Below, piece after piece: positions 1 to 10,365 of a stretch of 64,000 nt of DNA. Position 1 is the stretch's first letter. Each line of letters begins with the position of its first letter. This stretch comes from Mikania micrantha (taxonomy: Eukaryota > Streptophyta > Magnoliopsida > Asterales > Asteraceae): contig CM018695.1 of the NCBI GenBank assembly GCA_009363875.1, positions 12,310,755 to 12,374,754 of the forward strand, read 5' to 3'. The translations under genes were made by a program, and so were the position numbers. The notes below the pieces were generated by a model that saw only the letters and a program-made list of their open reading frames with translations, had not been told where the DNA came from and made no database searches.

Positions 1-51
1 TCAGTCAGTCAATCCAACCCTAAAACACACAAATTGTATCTTTCACAACCT

Positions 52-750
52 ATGGATCTACCATCAAGATCCACAGATCCTTCGAACCCCAGTGTCACCC
101 CAGACTTACCAACCGAAAGATCGAGATCTTCAGCTGGTTCACCAGCTGAAAGATCCCGGTCTGCGGTTGCAACAACGCCTGTCAGTCGATACGAGTCACA
201 AAAACGCCGTGACTGGAACACGTTCTTACAATATCTTAAAACCCACAAACCACCGTTGATGCTGCCACGATGTAGCGGTGCACATGTGATCGAGTTCCTC
301 AAGTACCTTGACCAGTTTGGAAAGACTAAGGTTCATGCCACCGGTTGTTCTTTCTTTGGCCACCCAAACCCTCCGGCTCCGTGCACTTGTCCGCTTAAAC
401 AGGCTTGGGGGAGCCTTGACGCGCTCATCGGTCGGCTCCGGGCGGCCTACGAGGAGAACGGTGGACGGCCTGAGTCGAACCCTTTTGGTGCAAGAGCTGT
501 GAGGATATATTTAAGGGAGGTTAAAGATGGTCAAGCAAAGGCTAGGGGTGTCCCGTATGAAAAGAAGAAAAGAAAACGAGCTGGTAGCAGTTCGGCTAGG
601 GCTACTGCCACCGCGACGGATACGTCGGTGGTGGTGGATGACGGTGGTGAAGGTGTCACAGACGATGGTGGTACTGGTGGTGTTATTTCTAGCAGTGAGT
701 TTCCTCCTGTTACTTCCACCGTACAGCAAGTTTTATTTTTAGACAAATAA
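52..750 (+). CDS. ALOG-domain protein (LSH/OBO family), nuclear transcriptional regulator
   Basis: Uninterrupted 232-codon frame from the ATG at 52 (a TTG at 34 is in frame but the ATG is the sensible start) to TAA at 748-750. Residues ~40-175 match the ALOG domain: SRYESQKRRDWNTF opens it, followed by LPRCSGAHVIEFLKYLDQFGKTKVH, then the zinc-ribbon insert with conserved His/Cys (HATGC, FGH, CTCPL), then the Arg-rich DALIGRLRAAYEE helix and NPFGARAVRIYLREV. A basic run KKKRKR just after the domain is the expected nuclear localisation signal. The N-terminus is Ser/Pro/Arg-rich and the C-terminus is low-complexity Ala/Thr/Asp/Gly, both typical of the family. ALOG proteins (Arabidopsis LSH1-10, rice G1/TAW1, tomato TMF) are plant-specific DNA-binding regulators of meristem and organ-boundary development; length and lack of introns are usual. 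GC content is clearly higher than its surroundings. The exact paralogue cannot be told from this window; its promoter lies outside. Confidence 0.95.
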   Translation: MDLPSRSTDPSNPSVTPDLPTERSRSSAGSPAERSRSAVATTPVSRYESQKRRDWNTFLQYLKTHKPPLMLPRCSGAHVIEFLKYLDQFGKTKVHATGCSFFGHPNPPAPCTCPLKQAWGSLDALIGRLRAAYEENGGRPESNPFGARAVRIYLREVKDGQAKARGVPYEKKKRKRAGSSSARATATATDTSVVVDDGGEGVTDDGGTGGVISSSEFPPVTSTVQQVLFLDK

Positions 751-2139
751 TTTGTTAAAATTAAAGTTTTAGAATTGATTACATAAAATTGAAACCCTAT
801 TCTATTACGATAAGAGGTTAATGTGTCATGTCTTACACGGAATAAATAAAAATTATTAACTAAGTTTGAATTTGATAATTCTTTAGTCTTTTTATATAAA
901 AATTTATAAAGATTTTATCAAAAACATTCTTAAAATAATTTGCATTTTTATAAAATGTTCGTATTTTATAATAATTTGTTTTTTGAATGGTTTATTAATA
1001 GGAAGATATTTTTTAGTATATCAAAAATTTAATTTTTAAGTACTTACTATTATTATTTCATAAAATACGTAAACGTTTAATATGAGAGAAAAACCAGAAA
1101 ATTGATATAATCGTGCTTAGATTTATGTCATATGTCCTATAAGATTTTTATTTATTAAATATGGAAGATAGAAAACATAGTCATTGTTAAAAACTTAAAC
1201 CTCCATTTCCAAAATATGCTGCAACATATCTCACATTTTGCAACTCTTACACTCATACTCATGTAATTGTTATCTTTTTTGAAATTAAAATAAAAAAAAA
1301 AACATTTATTATTTAGTTTATGAAAAACAAAAAATTGAACAATATTCATTATTAGTTTTATGTATAAAAAAAACATCAATATTATATTCTGAAAATCGTA
1401 CCAACTGATGTTCCAACCTCTATATTTGATTTTTTATTAAGTTATTTTAAATATAATTATGTAGGTGAGTAGGTCTATAGTTAACAAATGGCTACAGTTA
1501 TAAACAACAACCAAGGCGTGGCTGCAATTTGGCTTTCGAGTTTTTTAAACTAGCTATGCAAACTTTGCTAGCTAGCTGATGTGTCTTTTAAATATTTGTA
1601 GCACGATCTAAAAAAAATCACTTTGATTATGCATACACTTATTTTGCATTGTCAGTGGTTTAGTTTATATAAATATATATCTATTTAACTTCTCTATATA
1701 TTATACGAAATTAAGTTTGCCATTTGATGGATTGGTTTAGACTTAAATATTTGAAACACATGGTCTTGAGATTAACTTGTGGATTGTGGATGCACCATTT
1801 TTTTAAAATTTTTTAACACTTTAATGCTAGTACATCTCTTATTGTTTTAAATTAAATGTTCTAACACCATTGATATTTCAACTTTTAACACTTCACTACG
1901 TAATGTTTCAAAATGATCTTTCAGTATAAATATTAATTAAAATCAAATCCATTTAAGTTTTTAGTCATGTTAGCTCTAATATATTTTACTTTTTTATACG
2001 TTTAGTCATAAATATTAATCAAAACCGATTTTGTCTATGTTTTTTGTTCGATTACTTGTTAACATCTATAAAATACGACGATTTAGCTTATTAATGAAGT
2101 TTGTCCAAACTTGATCGTTGTTGTTAATTTCTAGCTAGT
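751..2139. other. AT-rich intergenic DNA, no feature recognised
   Basis: Downstream of the ALOG gene. Very AT-rich with many stops in all frames; no terminal repeats, target duplications or protein similarity that I can see. The 3' UTR and polyadenylation site of the ALOG gene must lie in the first few hundred bases, but I cannot place them. Confidence 0.5.
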
Positions 2140-4191
2140 AGATCATTTTCCAATACCATGGTAAACTTTCATTGAACTTACATCTCTACTAACATGTATT
2201 TGATCATTTATTGGATGATAAAGACGATAGCTTTGGATCCAGGTTTTCTTGTCTTTAAGGTTCTATAATCCAATTTCTTCAAGTTAACAAATGGTTCCTT
2301 CATAAATCCAATGCTTACAAAAACTTTTAGTTGTTCAGTGCTTGGGATTGTTCCTCTTGATGCTTGATAAGGTGGTGTATCTTTTACCGCTTTGGTGGGT
2401 AAATGTTTTAATGTATAAACTACATGTCGAGCTCCTTTAGCCAAAAAAACCATGTGGCATTTTCATTGCTTTGAGCATACTTCTTGTTGTACTTAAAATT
2501 GATCTATTTCTTTTTTCCTTAACTATGTTTTGTTGTGGGGAATATGGTGTTGTAAGTTGTCTTAAAAAAATTTTCATAAAAATTTGTTAATTTCTTGGAA
2601 GTGAATTCTCCTCCATGATTTTTCTTAATGGCTTTACTTTTTCTCCAGTTTCTGATTCGGTCTCCTTTTTGAATCTTTTGAAAATTTTATATCCTTGATC
2701 TTTTTTTTAACATGTATATCCACATATATCGACAATAATCATCAACCATAAGAAAGAAATAATGATTTCATGATTTTGTTGTTGGTGTTATTAGTCCACA
2801 TAAATCCGTTTGGACTAATTCTATTGGTCGTGTTGCTCTATATGTGTTTGTGATGGATTGCTTCTCTACTTTGTTTTCCAATAAGACATTCATCATATAA
2901 TTGTAGTGGATGCGAATTTTTTTTGGAATGTCACCGCCATTTCTTTTGATGTAGGAAGTTTTAAAGAGTTAAAGTTTAAATGACCTAATAGGACATGCCA
3001 TAACCAATCCTTTTGTTTTTTTTTTTTTTTGTGTAAGAAGACATACTGGAGATCCAATGGATAGTCCTATCTTGTATGTTTCTTATACGAGGAACCTTCA
3101 ATAATAATTTTCCATTTGAATCTCTAATCCAGAGATGTTCATTTTTCATTAGTATGATACTTCCACTTTCAGTCATTTGTTCAAGACTAATAATAATGCT
3201 TCTTAGATTAGGAATATAATGTAGTTCATCTATTAGTATTTGTTCTTGATTTTTACATTGTAGTGACATATATTATTTTCTTTTAATTTCTACACAAGAT
3301 TCATCACCAAATTTGACTTTTCCGGAAATATTCTCATTTACTTTTGTGAAGTATGATAGTTCTCCCATCATATGATTGCTTGCATCATTGTCAAGAAACC
3401 GTGTCCCATTAGTTTTTAATTCTGATAAATATAACTTTGGAATTTTTTTTATTCATTAACGTGAACTATTTCCTTCTGTTCATCTATTTCCATAAAAGTG
3501 TAAGTTATTCAGGTTCATGCATGCGAAGAGATTCTTCTTGAGTTTTTTCGCTTTGTACATTATAAAGCAAAATGACCATATTGACCATATCGAAAATATT
3601 TTACAGCACCTTTTGGTTGCCAACTTCTTTTCGAATCCTTTTGATTTCTATGGTACTTGTGATTGTTTTGGATTCTTTTAGGGTCAAAAGAGGTATGTCC
3701 TTCTCCTCTTGGTTGATAATTTGTTCTTCCTCGTCCTCTTCTATTTCCTTGATTGAAATTTTGTCTAAATTTATTTCCATGTCTTCCTTCTTGACAAGTG
3801 AATTATAACTTGCTTGATTGGTTGGTTTGTTTTTCTTCCTTAGTATGAATTTGCTTTGCCTAGGTTTGCAATCTTCCGATTGTCTCATCGAATGATATAG
3901 TATTTAATCTGAGTATTAATACATGCAACTATTTGTAAGAACTGTTCAGGAACTGAATTTAGCAACTTTTGTACCATAGTAAAATCATCAAATATAGTAC
4001 CAATATTGTTAGCCTTTGATGAAATACTATTCAATCATCCTGTGAATTCGTCAATGGATTCATTGTTGTTCATTTTCGTCAATTCTAATTCTGATTGAAG
4101 ACTTTTAATTCTTGCTTTTAGAACCCGGTCTACTCCTACATATCTTGTTTTTTATGCTTGTAATATCAAATTTTCAGGTATGGATTGAAAC
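2140..4191 (-). pseudogene. Decayed Ty1/copia polyprotein (gag, protease, integrase part), 3' of a gypsy insertion
   Basis: Read on the minus strand from 4187 downward, pieces of a copia polyprotein appear in the right order, separated by stops and frameshifts. A gag (UBN2-type) stretch with MNNNESIDEF lies near 4060 and VQKLLNSVPEQFLQIV near 3940. An acidic/basic gag tail lies at 3601-3888. A protease-like LDNDASNHM lies near 3390. The GAG-pre-integrase segment (IDELHYIPNLRSIIISLEQM, WIRDSNGKLLLKV) is at 2985-3269. An integrase GGEFTSK motif is near 2600. An integrase C-terminal segment with RDVSSMKV is near 2190. No RT or RNase H was found. Its gag start continues on the far side of the gypsy element, at 12881-13020, so the copia copy was already in place when the gypsy element inserted. 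Too broken to encode anything. Confidence 0.85.
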
Positions 4192-6706
4192 TGTAACAAC
4201 CGAAAAATTTAGAAATTTAATAGTAAACGTACGAGATTTCGGTTACTGTGGAAACTGTGACGACGGCGTACGAAAAAAATTCGGCAATTATGACGTGAGC
4301 ACATTTGATCGTGCTTGAAATCCACGAGGATTTAGTAACTTTTGTTATTGGGGATTGATAGTATGTGAAAAATAATGAACGTGGGCGAAAACCGTGCGCA
4401 AAACGGAGTTCGTATGCTCCCGGAATCGCGAAACGAAGTTTAAATCAAATATTGGAAGAAAAACACGCTAGGCGCATAGCCTAACTCCCAACCCTCCAGA
4501 GTCAGGCTATGCGCCCAGGGACTATGTCGGCTAAAAAAAAGTTGTTAAAGTGATCAGATCACCTGGGAAGCGTCAAAACGCATTTCTTCGACTATTTTTT
4601 GTTCCCAGACGTCTAAGAACTCATTTTTATCATCCTAAATTCATTTTAATGGCCTCTAATCATCCGGATCGCGCATAGGATCGTGTTTTCAAGCCCTGAT
4701 CGATGTTTTAACCGCAGAAATTCGTCAGATCAGGTAACGGTTCGTTTTAACCTTCTAGTTTGATTTTGATTGATTAGATCTTGATTTTGAAAGTAATAAG
4801 ATAGTTAGGATTGTTGATTATTGCCTAGATGATGGCTAGGATTGATTATAAATGAAGAACATGATGTTCTAACGGTTAAATCCTTGTTTTGAGCCGTTGT
4901 AATGCCCGGTTTGCATGAAATCACAACTATGATTATAATGGTTTAATCCATTTGATTATGACAATCTAGGTGATTAGTTGGGTTAATCTTTGAAATGCAA
5001 AGGTTAAATCTAAGTGTTTCAAACTAATCACAATCATTAACATACTTATTGGAACGATTATCTGATGTTTGTGATAACAGTCAGATTAGTATGTTAAACA
5101 TGGTTATTAAACCTATTCTAAGACGATGTTGTGATATTTCATGATATCTGGGTAATCAATGATAAGGATTTATCATTTCTAAGCCATTAATCTGTTCAGG
5201 AACTGTTTTAGCATTATAATCAACAACACTAATTATTTGATGACTTTCAAGACAATGTCTTTGACATTGAACGTTCAGAAAGATCTAATCAATAGGTTAA
5301 AACATAAATGATTTATTAAGTGTAAACGAATGCAGAATTACACCATTAGTACCAGTTTGCGAGTGATCTTGCTACAGTAAGACATCAGGTGAGTTCTATG
5401 AGCCCTCTTTTACTGTTTTAACGTTTTAGGGCTGATGTGCATGTATGATAAATATCTTTGAAATGATTGTGAGTTCTTTATAGCCTTGTTTTAAATGTTT
5501 TACCATTTGAGCTGATATGCATGTTATAAAGTTATTTATGAAATGATTGTTTTATCTGACTACGGTCGGATAAAAGAATATGTATGTTACAAGGTTATTG
5601 TATGAAAGTGATTGATTTACCTGACTACGGTCAGATTAAAGAAGGTGTTAAAGTTATCGTATGAAAATGATTTTAACCTGATTAAGGTCAGGTAAAGAAT
5701 GTTTTTTTTAGATAAAGAATGTTTTCAAGTAAAGAATGTTTTAAGTCTCGACTACGGTTGAGAAGTAAATGATTTTAAGAATTTCAGCTGAGATGTAAAG
5801 AATATGTTAAGTCTCAACGATGGTTGAGAAGTGAATGATTTTAAGAGTCTCAGCTGGGATATAACGAATGTTTTTTTTTAAAAGTCTCAACTGCGGTTGA
5901 GAAAGAAATGATTATTTTTATGTAAGACACTCGACTGATGTCGAGGATGAAATGTAAGACACTCGGCTGAGGTCGAGGAGGAACATGACACTCGTCTGAG
6001 GTCGAGGAGGAACATAAGACACTCGACTGAGGTCGAGGAGGAACATAAGACACTCGACCGAGGATGGAGGAGGAACTGTGGTTTTGTCAACTACGGTTGA
6101 GCAAAACTTGAGCACAGCGGTGAAAGGAGCCGCTTTTGCTTATGATGTTTAAGAAGTCCTGTGAAAGAACAGGCCTGCCGACTGTGTGTCGCCAGTTGAT
6201 GGAATCTTATGCATGTGTAAGTTATCGACTTCGGGTTGATAGTCTAAGAGCCTTGTGCTACACAAGCCTGTTTGACTTCAGGGTCAGCAGTTGACGGTGA
6301 AGTTCCTTCACTGTATGAATGATGTTATGATGATATGTATGTTATGTAATTATGTTATGATGCTATGTATGTTATGAAACTATGATATGATAACAGGTAT
6401 GCAACGTATTTAAATTATGTCATCTGATGACATGAATGAATAAAGATTTTTCTAAGAAATGAACTTAGAACTCACCAGCATAAAGCTGACTTGTTTTACA
6501 TGCATGTCAGGTTGAGCAGGTTATGATAAGGATATGATGGCTCGTGGCAAGACATGAGGACTACCTATTCAAGAACTGGCATTCCTGTTAAGATTAAATG
6601 TTATGGAAAGATTTCCGCTGCCATAGTATTCTACTATTCTACGGTTTAAGAGCTATGTTTTTGATGTTTTACCAACTGAGGGACTTCCGGGGAACGGGGC
6701 CTCTCA
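4192..6706 (+). repeat. 5' LTR of the gypsy element
   Basis: 2515 bp, TG...CA. Differs from the 3' LTR at 4473 (C here, G at 10647) and 4652 (G here, A at 10826) by my reading. Contains a GC-rich inverted repeat around 4470-4516, serial short hyphenated palindromes (ACTACGGT cores) at 5556-5900 and a ~33-bp minisatellite at 5923-6075. The U3 promoter is expected here but I cannot point to a convincing TATA box. Confidence 0.95.
5556..6075 (+). repeat. Tandem hyphenated palindromes and ~33-bp minisatellite in the 5' LTR
   Basis: From 5556 a series of units carries CTGACTACGGTCGG-like or CTCGACTACGGTTGAG-like hairpin cores separated by AAAGAATG spacers. From 5923 there are about five ~33-bp units with ACACTCGACTGAGGTCGAGG followed by AGGAACATAAG. 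The same array is in the 3' LTR at 11730-12249. Confidence 0.85.
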
Positions 6707-6709
6707 AGT

Positions 6710-6722
6710 TGGTATCAGAGCC
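6710..6722 (+). other. Primer-binding site (initiator Met-tRNA)
   Basis: TGGTATCAGAGCC begins 3 nt after the end of the 5' LTR. It is the standard complement of the 3' end of plant initiator tRNA-Met used by most plant LTR retrotransposons. Confidence 0.95.
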
Positions 6723-9700
6723 ATAGTTTGAGAGATTCGGGCATAACCTAATGCCTGAACTTAAACTGAGAATGGGATCAAGGTTAAGGAAGCCAGTGAA
6801 AGGTAGTTCAATGCCACGAGAATCTTGCTAAAGTAAGGAATATGTGTTATGATATATTTGAAATAGATTTAAGGTTTATGTACCTTAAAGTCAATATGAT
6901 GTAGTTAAAGTAAAAATGTATGTTTATGTGCCTATATGTGTTAAGATGCATGAATATGTTGGATTGTTTAGACTATGGGTAATAATAATGTTTATTAGGA
7001 AATGAACTAAGCATGTGGTGGAAGAAACCCTAGACACACGAGTACAGATAAATAGTGACCGCAATTAGCTACTGCGGTTACGGATCTATCTATATGACTA
7101 ATGCTCGGGTTTCATCTGTCATATGACTTGGACACCATAGGAAAGATTTAATGACTGAACGAATTATAACTATTTGATGCCAATAAAGGTAAAGAACAAC
7201 ATGCGAATAGCGAGGTTGAAAGGGTTATGGAGACAATTGGGAATGTTTGCTTGGTCAGATGGATACTGATTAAGATCTTACTTTATTGGTTTGACAAAGA
7301 TACATGGATTAATAGGCATAAAGTATGAATGGGAATAATAGAAACACAGTTGGAAAAGTAAGTGATTAATGACATTCCGGACACTGTTATTAATGATTTA
7401 CTATACAACTGAGTTTGTGTTATTGTCTATCATACGAATACCTTTTATTTCCTAATTACATTATGGTCACAGTGAATTCATCATTGAAGTTGTTGAGAAG
7501 CTAATGCTGAATGACATACCCTAAGAAATTGTAAATGTGATAATTCAAAGGTCGATCAGGAAGGAAACCATTAGAACATGGAAACAGAGTTTGATCAATG
7601 GTAGAAATGTAGTTGGAAGATGATGACTGCTCACGAAGTAACATATACATGGGAGGTGATGAGGACAATAATGGTGAATGCAGTGTAGGGTGTTATTACT
7701 CGGGCAACGGTAACATAATGAAGATAGGAATGTATGTATATCAATATGGATGAAATAAATCAATCACGGATGAAGAGAATCATCACGGTTGACTGAGTTT
7801 ATGTGTAGGTGATCCAATTGGTTTACGAATGATAGAATTAACGTATGAATGAAGGAAATGGCTTATAAAGGAATCAAGGAACTTTATTTATGAATGAATT
7901 ATTCATCGCCTGAGAATGAATAATATTATAAAGTAAGGATAAGTACATCCGATTGAGGTGATGTAAGTTCAAATTTGACCTAGAGATTTGATGAGATTAT
8001 TCTCTATGTCAAGAGTGATAATGCTTTGTTAGTATCTTAAAATCCTGACAAGGTCTCACTAGAATGAGGAATACACGTTGACATTAGGAATTGATAAGCA
8101 AAGATAAATGAATATATGCTTGGCTTTAGGTATAGGTGAATCTCAAAGACTAGAGTCAGTCTTATGTCAAATGCAAAGGAAAAAAAAAAAAAAAAGAAAA
8201 TGTTCAACCACCAAGATGGTTCGAAGGTTATGAAAAGTTGAAATGATACGATTTGCTTTTGACAAGAATTCATGTGAAGACTGACCGGACCTAGAATTGC
8301 TATGCTAAAGATGTTATAGATAATTTTAATAACTCTAGCGGAAAGCTATTTATGCTAGAAAAGGATACATAAGTGTTGCAACATTATTATCATTTAATGA
8401 ACTATCTTGTCCTCACAAGATAATAGATGTTGAACATGTATAGGATATGTATGGAGCGTAAAGGATAGATTGTAAAATGTGAATTTAATACAGTTACATG
8501 TGTTAAGAGAGTCTTGCATATGTTGCAATAAACTACTCAAGGAACTTTGTATTAGTTCAAATTTAATGATAAAGGATGATAACCACTATCTCATGTATAA
8601 GAAAATTCATGGTATTGTTATGTGATAGTGTGCATACGTATGTTATCAAAGGAAAGTTTTATGATAAGATTGTCATGCATAAAGTGGATCAAATGATGAA
8701 GTCCTCTTAATGAGGCAAATGATGAGGTAAATGATAAAGCCTTCTTATTGAAGGGAAATAAGAAAAATCCTCATTATAAGGCGACTAATGAAATATTGTA
8801 ACAACACCAAGACTTGGTTTTAGTCTGTTTATGCAATGAAAATGTTGGTTGGCTTTATGTATTGACAACCTTATGTGTTAAGATATGTATGTAAGTTATG
8901 TTACGAAAGTTTATTTATGACCAACTTCCAACGAGTGCTTTATAAATGGTTTAATACCAAGAGAGATAAGTGTTGGTAGAGATTAAATGTGAAAATGTTA
9001 GCACAGTCAACAAAGTAAGGAATAACGCATGCTGTAGCTAAAGAATATGACATGTGGTAGCATACTGTTAGGAAAAGATAAGGACGTAAGGATTAAGGGT
9101 CATAATAAGCTACCTGTCACAGCTAAAGTATGACATAAAAGGGGAAGACGATTTGTTACCATGTGATCTTCAACGTGTGATTAAAGCATGCTTATTGTTA
9201 TGATTACGTTGTTCTGTGCTTATGATGCTGATGAACGAAAGATGAATAATGATATACCATGACTATATATGTACGTTTAGCTTTAGCACGATTTATGCAT
9301 GAAAGTCGGCTAAGCATGATGGATGCATGCTAGTAAGTTATGATGATGAATTGTATGATGACAATTATAGGTGTTATGATGAAATCCTAGGCTATTAGGA
9401 TAACAGTATGATGCTATGATGATTATATGCTAGCATAACGTGTTCACGATGCCATGATGAATGATATGATGATATGATACTAGCAAAGCATGTTATGAGT
9501 ATAATGATTCCTATGTTACTAGGAAATTAATATGATAAAATAGTGCTAGCATGACAGGTTTAGGATGTCATGGTGATGATGATGAATGCCGTTATGATGC
9601 TAGCATGGAATGCATGATGATTATGATGAATGGTGATATGATGCTAGTGTATCATGTAAGATAAATGAATGATGTCCTTATAAGTGTTATAGAGTAAGTA

Positions 9701-10082
9701 TGAAAGAGATGACCTGATAATATCAGGATATGGAGCCGATCGGGCTATAAACACAGAATCAACCACGACTATAACTGGGTATGGTTACTCCCGTACTTGT
9801 TACGGGGTAAGTATGATGTTGCTCCCATATTCGTTTAGGTAATTATGGTTGCTCCAGTGCTTGTTATTGGGTAAGTATGGATCTGCAAAACGTTTCGGCG
9901 GGTCAGATCAACGGATACAGAGCCTTGTGCCGGCATAAGCCCATCGTTACGCTCAGTAGCAGTGGTTGTATAATGATGATTAGGATATTTATGTGATCAG
10001 GGTTGGATGATGTGAACGAAATTATGTTTTATGTTCGATATGATTGAGACTGTTGACTTTGGTCAACAGTGATGCATGATGT
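6723..10082 (+). other. Non-coding interior of the gypsy element
   Basis: About 3.4 kb with no frame long enough or similar enough to gag or pol to call. It is rich in ATGATG and TATGATGCTAGCAT-like words (especially 9300-9660), suggesting drifted low-complexity repetition. No gene or nested insertion was recognised. Confidence 0.7.
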
Positions 10083-10344
10083 ATGATGAGTAGTAAGTGT
10101 CTGGCAGACGAGCAGGCACATGTTTCTATAAAGGACACTAAGGTTAATGCAAAGCTAAACTACATAGAAGAAGCAGTTGCAATTGTCGACACAAAAGAAA
10201 ACAATTGCATAACAAGACGATTAGACAAATTACGGTTTAATAGAAACACCGAAAAGAATTTGGGGTTTTCATGGGAGACTGAAAACGAGACGGAACGACT
10301 CTACCCACATTTGTATGAAACGTAACAGGTTTCGAGGACGAAAC
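10083..10344 (+). pseudogene. Remnant of the chromodomain/integrase C-terminal tail of a chromovirus pol
   Basis: An 80-residue frame reads SKCLADEQAHVSIKDTKVN, then LNYIEEAVAIVDTKEN, then WETENETERLYPHL. This follows the layout of the end of chromoviral pol: the link after integrase (CLADE...), the chromodomain start (LNYIEE..AI.D) and its aromatic/acidic end (W E.E......YP.L). The following TTTCGAGGACGAAACC is the characteristic last stretch of these elements before the polypurine tract. A fuller relative is found on the minus strand at 26929-27140. It is a leftover that identifies the parental lineage, not a working gene. Confidence 0.75.
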
Positions 10345-10351
10345 CTATTGT

Positions 10352-10365
10352 AAGGAGGGTAGATT
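10352..10365 (+). other. Polypurine tract of the gypsy element
   Basis: AAGGAGGGTAGATT directly abuts the 3' LTR; the purine-rich run is the expected primer site for plus-strand DNA synthesis. Confidence 0.8.

Noticed and set aside
5900..6075. CRISPR-like regular repeats
   Set aside because: Adjacent ~33-bp minisatellite units with no unique spacers, in a plant LTR.
5850..6115. Three overlapping Ser/Cys/Pro-rich antisense frames, repeated at 12024-12289
   Set aside because: Products of the LTR minisatellite; duplicated only because the LTR is duplicated.
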